Shown one piece after another: positions 1 through 9,052 of a stretch of DNA of 64,000 nt; the stretch's first letter is position 1; each line of letters opens with the position of its first letter. The notes below the pieces were generated by a model. It made no database searches, was not told the DNA's origin, and saw only the letters and a list, made by a program, of their open reading frames with translations. This stretch comes from SLRI01 sp964460465 (lineage in GTDB: Bacteria > Pseudomonadota > Alphaproteobacteria > Geminicoccales > Geminicoccaceae), in contig CAYWSB010000004.1 in assembly GCA_964460465.1 (NCBI GenBank), forward strand, positions 1 through 64,000, given 5' to 3'. A program made the position numbers and the translations under genes.

Positions 1-792
1 GGCGGCCTCTTTCTCGCCGGCGTGGTGCCGGGCATCCTGATCGCCGCGGCGCAAATGGCCACGGTCTACGTCTACGCCAAGAAGTACAACTACCCGATCT
101 ACGCCCGCAGCACGCTCAAGGAGCTCGGTGCCGCCTTCGCCAGCTCGTTCCTGGCCCTGATGACCCCCGTCATCATCGTCGGCGGCATCGTCTCGGGCTT
201 CTTCACCCCGACCGAGGCCTCGGTCGTGGCCGTCCTCTACTCGCTCGGCCTCGGCCTCTTCATCTACCGCACGGTCACGATCACCAACCTGCCCTCGATC
301 CTCTACCAGAGTGCGCGCTTCGCCGCCCTCTCGCTCTTCTGCATCGGCACCGCCTCGGCGTTCGGCTGGGCGCTCGCCTACTTCAAGATCCCGGCGGCCC
401 TCGTCGCCTATATCGACGGGCTCGGCCTCGGCATCGTCGGCACCGGCATCCTCGTCGCCGCGGCCTTCCTCCTGATCGGCATGTTCATCGACGCCATTCC
501 GGCGATCATCATCCTCGGCACCGTGCTCTGGCCCGTGGTCCAGCATGTCGGCATGCACCCGATCCACTTCGCCATCATCGGCATCATCAGCCTCGCCTTC
601 GGCCTCGTGACCCCGCCCTACGGCCTCTGCCTCCTGATCAGCGCCGCCATCGGCGAGATCAAGCTCGTCAAGGCGCTCAAGGACGTGGCCATCATCCTCA
701 TGCCCATGCTCGGCATCCTGATGCTCGTCATCCTCCTGCCCGACCTGATCCTGGCCCTGCCGCGCTGGCTGATGCCCCGCTTCGTCATGTAG
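1..792 (+). CDS. TRAP transporter large permease (DctM family), 5' end cut by window
   Basis: The reading frame is open from the first base, so the gene begins outside the window and only about 263 C-terminal residues are seen. They form a series of long hydrophobic segments. Near the end is a GLVTPPYGLCLL stretch typical of DctM/TRAP-T large membrane subunits. These use an ion gradient to import an organic acid or similar solute delivered by a periplasmic binding protein. The binding protein and small permease must lie to the left. It converges on the ABC permease gene with only 4 bp between them. The substrate cannot be told from this part. Confidence 0.92.
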   Translation, partial: GGLFLAGVVPGILIAAAQMATVYVYAKKYNYPIYARSTLKELGAAFASSFLALMTPVIIVGGIVSGFFTPTEASVVAVLYSLGLGLFIYRTVTITNLPSILYQSARFAALSLFCIGTASAFGWALAYFKIPAALVAYIDGLGLGIVGTGILVAAAFLLIGMFIDAIPAIIILGTVLWPVVQHVGMHPIHFAIIGIISLAFGLVTPPYGLCLLISAAIGEIKLVKALKDVAIILMPMLGILMLVILLPDLILALPRWLMPRFVM

Positions 793-796
793 CGGC

Positions 797-1600
797 TCAG
801 CGCCCGACCTTGGCCAGCACGTCGGCCTTGAAGAAGCGCTCGACCACGAACATGAAGGCGATCGAGGGGACGAGCAGGATGAGTGCCGTGATCGAGGCGA
901 TCTGGTAGTTGCCGCCCGCACTCGCACTGTAGAGCAGCAGCGGCAGGGTCTGGACGTCGGGGGCGCCGACGAAATAGGTGCCGGTGAACTCGTCCAGGGA
1001 TTCGAGGAAGACGAAGATCGCCGAGGCCATCAGGCCGGGCGCCGCCAGGGGCAGGGTGATCGTCCAGAAGGCGCGCATGGCGCTCGCGCCGATGTTCCTG
1101 GCCGCCTCCTCGAGCTCGCGGTCGACCGCGGCGAAGGCGGCGGTGGCGATCCAGACCGCGTAGACGAGGCCGTGGGTGGTGTGGACGAGGACCACGCCCA
1201 GATAGGTGCCGTTGAGACCGAAGCCGTAGAAGATCCGGGCGATGTTGATGTAGACCGGGAGGTTCGGGAAGGCCTGCGGCAGGAGGAAGGCCAGGAGGAT
1301 GACGCTCCGGAACGGCAGGCTGAGCCGCGCCAGCGCGTAGCCCGCCGGCACCGCCAGCGCCAGCGACAGGCCGACCGTGCCGACCGCGATCAGCACGCTG
1401 TTGGTGAGCGATTCCACCGCCCCGCCGCGCGGCGCGAACACCCGGCCCCAGAAGCTGAAGCCGTATTCGAGCGGCAAGGCGTGCGGGAAGTACCAGCGCT
1501 CGGTGAACGCCCAGAGCAGCATGTTGACCAGCGGCCCGAACACCACGAACGCGATGATGCCGAGGACCATGCCGCGCGGCAGCCAGCGCCAGCCGCTCAT
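797..1600 (-). CDS. ABC transporter inner-membrane permease (PotC-like)
   Basis: A 267-residue integral membrane protein with about six hydrophobic segments. It has the permease EAA loop (ELEEAARNIGASAMRAFWTITLPL), which docks on the ATPase. Its first 4 bp overlap the end of the preceding permease gene, so the two are probably translationally coupled and form a heterodimeric channel. It is the last gene of a leftward operon whose ATPase and binding protein lie at 4.8-7.1 kb. The family (polyamine/iron/2-aminoethylphosphonate-type importers) is clear; the substrate is not. Confidence 0.93.
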   Translation of the reverse strand: MSGWRWLPRGMVLGIIAFVVFGPLVNMLLWAFTERWYFPHALPLEYGFSFWGRVFAPRGGAVESLTNSVLIAVGTVGLSLALAVPAGYALARLSLPFRSVILLAFLLPQAFPNLPVYINIARIFYGFGLNGTYLGVVLVHTTHGLVYAVWIATAAFAAVDRELEEAARNIGASAMRAFWTITLPLAAPGLMASAIFVFLESLDEFTGTYFVGAPDVQTLPLLLYSASAGGNYQIASITALILLVPSIAFMFVVERFFKADVLAKVGR

Positions 1601-2427
1601 CGCTGGTCCATCCGTTCCCTGACCGCGTAGCGGAGATAGATCCAGGCCACGGCACCCGCCATCAGATACGAGATCACGCCCAGCGCATTGGCGACGCCGT
1701 AGTCGCCATAGGCATTGATCCGGAACGCCATGTTGGCGGTGATCATGGTCGGTGTCTGCGCATTGATCATCAGCGGCACCGACAGCACCGAGAGCATGAT
1801 GACGAAGCTGAGGATCAGCCCGACCAGCAGCGTGCGCGCCACCTGCGGCACGATGATCTCGATGAGGATGCGCAGCCGCCCGGCGCCGAGGTTCCTCGCC
1901 GCCTCGAACATCGACCGGTCGAGCCCGGCCATCGCACCCGAGACCAGGAGCGCCACGAACGGCGTCTGCTTCCAGACGAAGGCGATGACGATGCCGCGCC
2001 AGTCGAGCAGGCTGATCGTCTGCATGGGCGTCAGGAGCCCGGCCTCGACCAGCATCCCGTTCATCAACCCGTTCTTGGCGAGGAACGTGCGCATGAGCTG
2101 GCCCGCCACGATGAACGGGATGAAGAGCGGCCAGCGGTAGAGCCAGCGCAGGATCGCGACCGCGGTCGGGTTGTTGCCGAGCACCAGATAGCCGCCGATG
2201 GCGACCGAGAAGACGGCGATCAGGACCGTGGAGAGCCCGACGATCAGGAAGGTGAAGACGATGTCGCGGCGGTAGAGCTCGAACGACTTGACGAAATTGG
2301 CCAAGCCCATGCCCTCGCCGCTCCGGAACGCACCCACCACCGAGTAGGCGAGCGGGTAGGCGAACAGGAGCAGGAGGACGAGCAGCGCCGGCAGAACCAG
2401 GAGCGGCCCGAGAAGACGACTAGGCAT
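1597..2427 (-). CDS. ABC transporter inner-membrane permease (PotB-like)
   Basis: A 276-residue membrane protein with an N-terminal hydrophobic segment, further membrane spans and an EAA loop (MFEAARNLGAGRLRILIEIIVPQ). The ATG at 2427 has a CAGGGA-type ribosome site 2-3 nt upstream. It overlaps the next permease gene by 4 bp. It lies 43 bp downstream of the protease gene rather than directly after the binding-protein gene, so the transporter operon is split by two unrelated-looking genes. It is probably the partner permease of the 797-1600 protein. Confidence 0.93.
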   Translation of the reverse strand: MPSRLLGPLLVLPALLVLLLLFAYPLAYSVVGAFRSGEGMGLANFVKSFELYRRDIVFTFLIVGLSTVLIAVFSVAIGGYLVLGNNPTAVAILRWLYRWPLFIPFIVAGQLMRTFLAKNGLMNGMLVEAGLLTPMQTISLLDWRGIVIAFVWKQTPFVALLVSGAMAGLDRSMFEAARNLGAGRLRILIEIIVPQVARTLLVGLILSFVIMLSVLSVPLMINAQTPTMITANMAFRINAYGDYGVANALGVISYLMAGAVAWIYLRYAVRERMDQR

Positions 2428-2470
2428 GGTCCCTGACGCCTGCTTCCCGCCTCGCGGCCATTCGATCCGC

Positions 2471-3925
2471 TCAACGCGCCGCGAAGCCGGACAGGTTGAT
2501 GGCGCTCATCTGCATCATCAGATAGGTCGCCGTGTCCTTCGGCTCGAGCTCGAGGATGTCTTCCGGGCCGTAGATGGCGTAGCCCAGAAGCTCGCTGCCC
2601 GAGACGGTGATCGAGAGCAGGAGGTCGCTCGCCTCACCCGTCGCCCGGTCGCGCCCTCCGAAGAAGCCCGCATTGTTCGCCCACTCGAAGTCGTCGTCGA
2701 GATTGACGTAGCCCATGTCCCGCGGCGACTCCGTCCAGTCCGCGAGATCGACGATCTTGTCGATGAAGGCGTCGCGGCCGGCGTCCTTGGCTTCGGCGTA
2801 GGTCGGGTAGGGCAGCACGCCGATGATCATGCGGACGGCACCGCTCTCGGTCCTCGCTTCCAGGGCCCTGAGCTCGCCGTTCCAGGCCAGGTCGAGGCCG
2901 GACGGCACGCCCAGCGTCGCCCCGGTCGACACGTCCTCGTAGATGTCGAACGACAGCCGCTCGAACTCCGCGGCGGAGACGAGCGAGCTCCGGATGAAGT
3001 CGATATTGCCGTCGGGATTGCCCTGCCGATCCAAAAGCGCCTCCAGATCGGCCAGCGACATCGTCCGCACGCGGACCAGCTCGCCGGCCGCCGCGAAGCC
3101 GCCGGGCTGGTCCGGCGGCGGCAAGGCCACCGTCTTGACCTCGGCGGGGGTCACCTTGCTGTGCAGCGCCGCCCAGGCCGAGGGCCGGGTCGGGATCGGA
3201 TCCCGCGAGTTGGGCAGCTCCGGCAGGTAGACATGCGCCGGAATGCTCCAATTGATGCCCTTCCAGCCGTCGAGCAGCCCGCCATCCGCGATCGCCACCA
3301 CGCGGCCATCGCGATCGAGGATCGGTGCGCCTGACTGCCCCGGCTGCAGCGTGGTCGTCACCCGGAGGATGGAAGTCCCCTCCTGGGGATAGTTCTGCCC
3401 GTCGAACAGCTCCTCGAGCTGGTCGACCCCGGTGAACGCCTCCCGCAACGTGGTCAGACCGCCCTTCTGGCCGCCGGCGAAGAAGGTCCGCGTATCGGTC
3501 GATTCGGCGATCGCGTGCGGATAGCCCCAGGTGAAGTACTCGCCCCGCGGGTCCGGCAGGGAGGTGACGTGCTGGAGCGGCGTCAGGCCGATGTTCTCGG
3601 CCAGCTCCAGAAGGGCCAGGTCGGCGACGAGGCTGCCCCGCCTGACCCGGGCCGTGGTCCCGCTGCCGCTTTCCCGCCTGACCAGGAGCTGCCGGCAGCC
3701 GGCCACGGCATGCAGTGCGGCCACGACATGCAGGGAATCGCGCCAGGCGAAGCCGGTCGAGGCCATCTCGCCGCCCGAATCGAGCTTGCAGCGGATGCGC
3801 ACGAGGCCCGACCCCGCGGCCTCGCGGTCCTGCTGGGCCTCGGCCGAAGCCGCCACGAGCGTGGCCACCGCAGCCACGATGGCGAGCATCGGCAGCACCG
3901 GACCCCTCTGCGCACCGCCCCTCAT
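2471..3925 (-). CDS. Trypsin-like serine protease, secreted
   Basis: A 484-residue protein starting at the ATG at 3925, which overlaps the upstream stop by 4 bp (ATGA). The same frame stays open far upstream, but that extension is a shadow of the previous gene. Residues 11-30 form a signal peptide ending ASAEA. A chymotrypsin/HtrA-type fold follows with His72 (AALHAV), Asp102 (ADLALLEL) and nucleophile Ser198 (QPGQSGAPI), so the triad is intact. The C-terminal 260 or so residues are of unknown fold and there is no PDZ domain I can recognise. It is coupled to the membrane protein gene upstream, suggesting a periplasmic job with it. Confidence 0.82.
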   Translation of the reverse strand: MRGGAQRGPVLPMLAIVAAVATLVAASAEAQQDREAAGSGLVRIRCKLDSGGEMASTGFAWRDSLHVVAALHAVAGCRQLLVRRESGSGTTARVRRGSLVADLALLELAENIGLTPLQHVTSLPDPRGEYFTWGYPHAIAESTDTRTFFAGGQKGGLTTLREAFTGVDQLEELFDGQNYPQEGTSILRVTTTLQPGQSGAPILDRDGRVVAIADGGLLDGWKGINWSIPAHVYLPELPNSRDPIPTRPSAWAALHSKVTPAEVKTVALPPPDQPGGFAAAGELVRVRTMSLADLEALLDRQGNPDGNIDFIRSSLVSAAEFERLSFDIYEDVSTGATLGVPSGLDLAWNGELRALEARTESGAVRMIIGVLPYPTYAEAKDAGRDAFIDKIVDLADWTESPRDMGYVNLDDDFEWANNAGFFGGRDRATGEASDLLLSITVSGSELLGYAIYGPEDILELEPKDTATYLMMQMSAINLSGFAAR

Positions 3926-4635
3926 TCCCCCCGCGCCTCCTGTCGCGCCTCGCGTTGCAATGCACAAAACAGCGTATGCGCCGTCACCAGCGCATCCAGC
4001 CGATGCTCCTCGGGCAGGCTGCCGACCTGCGCCGCCACCGTATCGAGCACCGGCTCGCCCTCGTTGGCGTAGGCCTTGAGCACTTCGACCGGGTCGTTGT
4101 CGAATCTCGCCGGGTCGAGCTCGTTGCAGAGGTTCGTCCGATTGAGCACGCCGAACAGCACCGGCCGCCGGGCATTGGCCTGCGCCGCGTTCACGCTCAC
4201 CGCCATGCCGACCCCATCGACGAAGAACCACTGCGCCGGCTCGATCCCCATGCGCTCGTAGAGCATCGCCTGGCGCGCCAAGACCTCGTTGCCGGGAAAC
4301 GCCTTGGCCCACCGGGCGAATTCCTGGTCGGGCGTCTCGACGAAGGGGTTGGCGACGCGCAGGAAGAGGCCGAGGATCAGCCCGAGCGCGGCGGCCAGGC
4401 CGAAGCTGCCGATCCGGGCCCCGTTCAGGCGCAGCTTGCCGACCACCGGCAGCTCCTTCTCCCCGCCGCCCTGCAGCCCGAGAAAGACGGCGAGCACGCC
4501 GGTCAGCACGCCCATGACCTCCGCCACGACCGGCGTCTGCGACAGGCCGACGATGACCCCGAGCAACAGCCCCAAACCGGCGCCGGACCAGACGTTGATC
4601 GCTATCTCGCCGGCCGACGTCGAGTCGCTGCTCAT
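3922..4635 (-). CDS. Small membrane protein coupled to the serine protease
   Basis: A 237-residue protein from the ATG at 4635. Three hydrophobic segments occupy about residues 10-80 (GLGLLLGVIVGLSQ, VMGVLTGVLAVFLGLQ, FGLAAALGLILGLFL). A soluble C-terminal half follows with LARQAMLYERMG and other helical-looking stretches. I do not recognise the family. Its stop overlaps the start of the protease gene, so the pair is co-translated; the membrane protein may anchor or regulate the protease, which is inference. It sits 172 bp downstream of the ABC binding-protein gene, beyond a hairpin, so it may have its own promoter. Confidence 0.7.
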   Translation of the reverse strand: MSSDSTSAGEIAINVWSGAGLGLLLGVIVGLSQTPVVAEVMGVLTGVLAVFLGLQGGGEKELPVVGKLRLNGARIGSFGLAAALGLILGLFLRVANPFVETPDQEFARWAKAFPGNEVLARQAMLYERMGIEPAQWFFVDGVGMAVSVNAAQANARRPVLFGVLNRTNLCNELDPARFDNDPVEVLKAYANEGEPVLDTVAAQVGSLPEEHRLDALVTAHTLFCALQREARQEARGE

Positions 4636-4764
4636 GGGCCTCGCTTTGCGCCTGGGATGCTCGACCGATGATGCTCGACCTCGGCGCCAATGACAACGAG
4701 CTTGGCAACGACACGACCCCGGCACCGAGCACGCCGTGTCGCCGGCTCGCAAGGCGCGGCCGTC

Positions 4765-4796
4765 CGGGATCACCACCCGATGGAGCGGTGATCCCG
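4765..4796 (-). terminator. Stem-loop 12 bp after the ABC binding-protein gene
   Basis: A perfect 10-bp inverted repeat (CGGGATCACC / GGTGATCCCG) with a 12-nt loop starts 12 bp past the stop of the binding-protein gene. There is no T-run after it on the minus strand. It may be a weak terminator or an mRNA-stabilising hairpin that raises binding-protein output over the genes downstream. Confidence 0.55.
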
Positions 4797-4807
4797 CTCC
4801 GGCAGGC

Positions 4808-5953
4808 TCAGTTCGTCACCTGGCGCTCGTAGGCCTCCAGGATCTGGTCGAAATAGGGCCCGATGGGGAAGGGCTTGCCCTTGGACGCCAGATCGTCGGG
4901 GCCGACATCGGCGAAGAGCCGCTGCCAGGTGGCGTCGTCGAGCTCGGCCTGGACGTGCTGCGCGTCGATGCCGGGATACCAGTTGAAGCGCTCGACGATG
5001 CCCTCGGCCTGCACGGCGGGCGAGGTGGCGAGCTCGATGAAGGATGCGGCGAGATCGGCGTGCTCCGCCCCCTTGGGCGAGACGTAGTACATCGGCTGCC
5101 CGGGCATGCCCGGGCCGATCAGCTGCAGCTTGAGGTCCGGATTGAGCCGGCCGTCCGCCTGCCACGTGTAGAACATGTCGACCCAGACCGGGCCCATGGC
5201 GATCTCGCCGCGGTTCAAGGCGTCGAGCGTGCCGGCATTGCCCGGCGTGAAGACGACGTTCTCGTTGAACGCCTTGAGCTGCTCCAGCGCCCCGCCCCAT
5301 TCGGCGCTCGTGGCCTCGTCGAACGGCCCGTTCATCAGCTGCTCGGCCTGGTCGGTGAAGGCGTACATCCAGCCCATGACGAAGGCCACGCCGGACATCC
5401 CGCCCTTGATGCCGTTATAGCCGAACTGCCCGGGATGGGCTGCCGCCCACTCGACCAGCTCCTCGAACGTCGCGGGCGGCGTCTCGACCAGCGCTGGGTT
5501 GTAGGCCAAGGCCGTCTGGCTGTGGAACATCGGCATGACGTAGCCGTCGACGTCGGTGCCCAAGGCCATCCTGGCGGTGTCCCGGGTGACGAGATCACCG
5601 GTCGCGATCTTGTCCCGGTAGGCATCGAGCAGGTCCTCGGCCACCATTTGCCCCGCCATCTTCTGGTGCACCACGGCGACGTCGACGTCGACCGTGGATG
5701 CCCCCGCGGCCGCCTGTGCCGCGAGACGCTCGTAGATCATCTGCGAGCCGGCATCGCCCGGGCCGGTGCCCAGCGCCCGGACCGTCACGCCCGGATGCTC
5801 GGCCTCGAACATCGGCGCCAGGTACTCGTTGATGTAGTCGACCATGTTCTGGTCGCCCGCCGTCAGCACGGTCAGCGTCTGCGCGGTCGCCAGTGTCGCC
5901 GTCGCCAGCATGGTGCCGGCGACCAGCGCGCCGGTCAGGATGTGCCTCGTCAT
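4808..5953 (-). CDS. ABC transporter periplasmic substrate-binding protein (family 1)
   Basis: A 381-residue protein with a clear signal peptide (residues 1-24, ending TATLATA-Q). The body is a typical extracellular solute-binding protein family 1 fold: TLTVLTAGDQNMVDYINEYL at the start, GYVMPMFHSQTALAYNP in the middle and a C-terminal helical lobe. It would capture a solute in the periplasm for the two permeases. It lies 21 bp downstream of the ATPase gene. The ligand is unknown; polyamine, iron and phosphonate binders share this layout. Confidence 0.9.
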   Translation of the reverse strand: MTRHILTGALVAGTMLATATLATAQTLTVLTAGDQNMVDYINEYLAPMFEAEHPGVTVRALGTGPGDAGSQMIYERLAAQAAAGASTVDVDVAVVHQKMAGQMVAEDLLDAYRDKIATGDLVTRDTARMALGTDVDGYVMPMFHSQTALAYNPALVETPPATFEELVEWAAAHPGQFGYNGIKGGMSGVAFVMGWMYAFTDQAEQLMNGPFDEATSAEWGGALEQLKAFNENVVFTPGNAGTLDALNRGEIAMGPVWVDMFYTWQADGRLNPDLKLQLIGPGMPGQPMYYVSPKGAEHADLAASFIELATSPAVQAEGIVERFNWYPGIDAQHVQAELDDATWQRLFADVGPDDLASKGKPFPIGPYFDQILEAYERQVTN

Positions 5954-5974
5954 GATGCGTCGCTCCTCTGTTGG

Positions 5975-7138
5975 TCAGCCGGGAAGGCCGACGGGCATCC
6001 GGCCGGCCGCCACCGCGGGGGTGTCACCGGCCTCGTCGGGAAAGAGAAACAGGGTCTCGACCGGCAGGCGCACCCGCACGGCGGAGCCGGGGCCGTGTCG
6101 CTCGGCATCGTCGACCATGAAGAGCCGGTCACCCACCGCGACCGCATGCCGCCAGATGCCGCCCGGGTAGCTCACCTCCTGCACGCGGCCCCGGAGCAGG
6201 ACGGCGTCACGGCTCGCCTCGGCCGACGCCGCGGCGGTCTCCTCGATGAGCATGGCGGCCTCGCTACGGAAATAGGCGCGCAGCCGGTGCCGCCCCTGGC
6301 CGGGCAGCGCCGCCCGGGTCGGCAGCCGGCTGCGGGCGAGGCGGGCCGGCAGGTGATCGGCGCCGGCGGGCAGGGCGACCGCGGCGGCGTCGAGCTGGCC
6401 CTCCAGCGTGACGACATTGTCGGCACCCATGAAATCGGCGACGAAGGGCGAAGCCGGGGCGTTGTAGATGGCCTCGGGCGAGCCGGCCTGCGCGATTCGC
6501 CCGGCCTCGAGGATGACGATGGTGTCGGCCATCACCATCGCCTCCTCGCGGTCGTGGGTGACGTGGATCGCGGTGATGCCGAGCCGCCGCTGCAGGGCCC
6601 GGATCTCGTGTCGGACCGTCTGACGGATCTTGGCATCGAGATTGGAGAGGGGCTCGTCGAGCAGCAGGATCTCCGGATCGATGGCGAGTGCGCGGCCGAG
6701 CGCCACGCGCTGCCGCTGGCCGCCGGAGAGGGCGGTGACGTTGCGCTCGCCGAGCCCGTCGAGGCCGAGCATGGCCAGGATCTCGGCCACCTTGCGGCCG
6801 ATCGTGGCCCGGTCGACGCCCCTGAGCTTGAGCCCGTAGCCGATGTTCTGCACCACCGACATGTGCGGCCAGAGGGCGTAGGACTGGAACACCATGGCCA
6901 TGCCGCGGCGGTCCGGCGGCAGCCGGGTGATGTCGCGCCCGGCGATCCGCAGGCTGCCGGCGAAGGGCTCGATGAAGCCGGCGATGGTGCGGAGCAGCGT
7001 GGTCTTGCCGCAGCCCGAGGCGCCGAGCAGGGCCACGAAACCGCCCTTCGCCACGCCGAGCGAGAGGTCGTGCAGGACCGCTGTCGTCCCGTAGCGCACC
7101 GAAAGGCGCTCGACGTCGAGGAAGCCCGCGCCCGTCAT
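5975..7138 (-). CDS. ABC transporter ATP-binding protein (PotA-like)
   Basis: A 387-residue ATPase from the ATG at 7138; an in-frame GTG at 7162 is an alternative. It shows Walker A (GASGCGKTT), Q-loop (VFQSYALWPH), signature (LSGGQRQRVALGRAL), Walker B (ILLLDEPLSNLD) and the H-loop His (IHVTHDREEA). A C-terminal TOBE-like region follows, as in PotA/FbpC/CysA-type importers. It is the first gene of the leftward operon with the binding protein and, further on, the two permeases, and it energises them from the cytoplasmic face. Confidence 0.93.
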   Translation of the reverse strand: MTGAGFLDVERLSVRYGTTAVLHDLSLGVAKGGFVALLGASGCGKTTLLRTIAGFIEPFAGSLRIAGRDITRLPPDRRGMAMVFQSYALWPHMSVVQNIGYGLKLRGVDRATIGRKVAEILAMLGLDGLGERNVTALSGGQRQRVALGRALAIDPEILLLDEPLSNLDAKIRQTVRHEIRALQRRLGITAIHVTHDREEAMVMADTIVILEAGRIAQAGSPEAIYNAPASPFVADFMGADNVVTLEGQLDAAAVALPAGADHLPARLARSRLPTRAALPGQGRHRLRAYFRSEAAMLIEETAAASAEASRDAVLLRGRVQEVSYPGGIWRHAVAVGDRLFMVDDAERHGPGSAVRVRLPVETLFLFPDEAGDTPAVAAGRMPVGLPG

Positions 7139-7268
7139 CCTGATCCATCCGGGGTCCGCCACGCCGGTGGCGACCCCGCCCCCCTGCGCCGATCCTCAGG
7201 TAGCGTCGGCGTGTGATCCTTTGATGATAAGCGCCGGGTCGGGCCGGGCGCAAGCCGCGCGGACCGCT

Positions 7269-9020
7269 TCAGCGCGCGGCGCTGGTCGCCTTGTCCGGCG
7301 GCAGGCGCAGGTCGACCCGGGTGCCGCCGGCGTCGCCGACCGTGAAGGCGAGCTCGCCGCCGAGCTGGCGGGCCAAGAGCTCGGACAGATCGATGCCGGT
7401 GCCCTGGTGCTCGGCTGCGGGGTCGAAGCCGACGCCGTCGTCGACCACGCGCAAGGCCACCCCGCCCTCGGGTGTCGCGGCCATGCCGATCTGGATATGC
7501 CCGCCGGGCCGCCCCGCGAAGGCGTGCTCGATGGCGTTGGTGACGAGCTCGGTGACCAGGAGCGCCAGCGACACGGCCCGGTCGGTGGCCAGGCGGACGC
7601 CGCCGACGTCGGCGGCGAGATCGATGCGGATGGCCTCGCTGCCGATGCTCTTGCGCAGATGCTCGAGCAGCTCGCCGACGAAGGCACCGACCTCGACCTG
7701 CTCGACCGCACCCTCCTCGTAGATCCGCCGGTGCACCAGGGCGATCGCCTCGATCCGCGCATGCGCGTCGCGGATCGCCGCCCGCGATTCCGCGGTCCGG
7801 CCGGTGCGCGCCCGCATCCGCAGCAGGCTGGCGACCACCTGGAGGTTGTTCTTGACCCGATGGTTGACCTCGCGCAGCAGCAGCTCCTTCTGCGCCACCG
7901 CCCGGCGCAGCGACGCCTCGCGCTCCTCCAGATCCTCGGCGAGCCGGGCGAACCGGGTGCCGAGCTCCAGGAGCTCGTTGGGGGCGGTGGCGGTCGCCCG
8001 GGCCAGGTCGTCGCTGCCGGGCCGATGCCGGCGCACCGCCTCGGCCAGCCGCTCGACATGCCGGTTCACCACCAGATGGGTGCCGGCGAAGATGGCGACC
8101 ACGCCGAGCACCAGCATCGAGGCCGGCAGCAGCACGGGCATCAGGAGATCGGCGTCCAGCCACGTGCCCGGACCCGACGGGCTCGCCACCACCACCTGCA
8201 GCCCGGTGAAGCCGATCGCCGCCCGGACCAGGAGCGAGGCCGGCTCGTCCGGTGACTCGAGCTGCAGGCTCGGCCGCTCGCCGCGCAGCAGCGCCTCGAA
8301 ATCCGGCACCTCGCCCGCACCGGCGAGCCAGGGCAAAGGCGGCACGCGCTGGCCGAGCCGGTCGACCAGGTAGAGGTCGTGCTCGGGCGGGAAGGCGACG
8401 TTGCGCTCCGACGCGGTGAACGCGTCGAGATCGATCGCCGCCGCCAGCACGCCCTGCGGTGCCCAGGGCGCCGTCCGCCAGGCCTCGCCGGCATAGACCG
8501 GCACGGCGACGACCAGGGTCTGCGTGCCGTCGACGTCGTGCAGCAGCTCGCTCACCGTGAACACGGCGCCGCGGATCGCCCGCTGGTACCAGAAGCTGGC
8601 GCCGACATCGGCGCCCACGGCGATGCCGTCGGCGTCGCACATGATCCGTCCGCTGGGCGCCACCAGCGTCAGCCGGCGGACCAGGCGCATCTCCGCGCGC
8701 TTGGCCGCCAGGTTCGCGTCGCAGAGCGGGCCCACCACCGGCAGCATCGCCATGCGCGCCGCCTGCTCGAGCCAGGTCTGGATGCCCGCCAGCGTGTTCG
8801 CCCGGTGGTCGGCGATCAGCCGGGCGGTGCGGCTGAGCTCGAGCTGCAGCAGTTCGCCCTGATGTCGGTAGCGGTCGATGGCGTTGACGATGGCGAACCC
8901 GGTCGGCAGCAGCAGCACGGCGAGCAGCAGCAGCGCCATGCGGCCACGCAGGCCGTTGAGCCTCGACGGCCAGCGCCGGGGGCGCACCGGGGCGGTGGTC
9001 GCGACGGCGCTCCCGGCCAT
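7269..9020 (-). CDS. Sensor histidine kinase, HisKA_2/HWE type, likely input to PhyR
   Basis: A 583-residue membrane sensor. An N-terminal transmembrane helix (about residues 30-48) leads into a periplasmic Cache-like domain, with a second membrane helix near residues 290-310 and a HAMP-like linker. The phospho-acceptor is His387 (NHRVKNNLQ), diagnostic of HisKA_2 kinases that feed the alphaproteobacterial stress response. The ATPase domain has an N-box (ELVTNAIEHAF) and G1 box (DDGVGFD). It lies 32 bp after phyR on the same strand, so it is probably the kinase (or phosphatase) of PhyR, in PhyK-like fashion. Confidence 0.9.
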   Translation of the reverse strand: MAGSAVATTAPVRPRRWPSRLNGLRGRMALLLLAVLLLPTGFAIVNAIDRYRHQGELLQLELSRTARLIADHRANTLAGIQTWLEQAARMAMLPVVGPLCDANLAAKRAEMRLVRRLTLVAPSGRIMCDADGIAVGADVGASFWYQRAIRGAVFTVSELLHDVDGTQTLVVAVPVYAGEAWRTAPWAPQGVLAAAIDLDAFTASERNVAFPPEHDLYLVDRLGQRVPPLPWLAGAGEVPDFEALLRGERPSLQLESPDEPASLLVRAAIGFTGLQVVVASPSGPGTWLDADLLMPVLLPASMLVLGVVAIFAGTHLVVNRHVERLAEAVRRHRPGSDDLARATATAPNELLELGTRFARLAEDLEEREASLRRAVAQKELLLREVNHRVKNNLQVVASLLRMRARTGRTAESRAAIRDAHARIEAIALVHRRIYEEGAVEQVEVGAFVGELLEHLRKSIGSEAIRIDLAADVGGVRLATDRAVSLALLVTELVTNAIEHAFAGRPGGHIQIGMAATPEGGVALRVVDDGVGFDPAAEHQGTGIDLSELLARQLGGELAFTVGDAGGTRVDLRLPPDKATSAAR

Positions 9021-9052
9021 GGGCTCAGCGTCGCCGCGACGGCAGCGGCGGC

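Noticed and set aside
4736..7216. An 826-codon open frame on the plus strand
   Set aside because: It is the antisense shadow of the ABC binding-protein and ATPase genes, which have clear domains.
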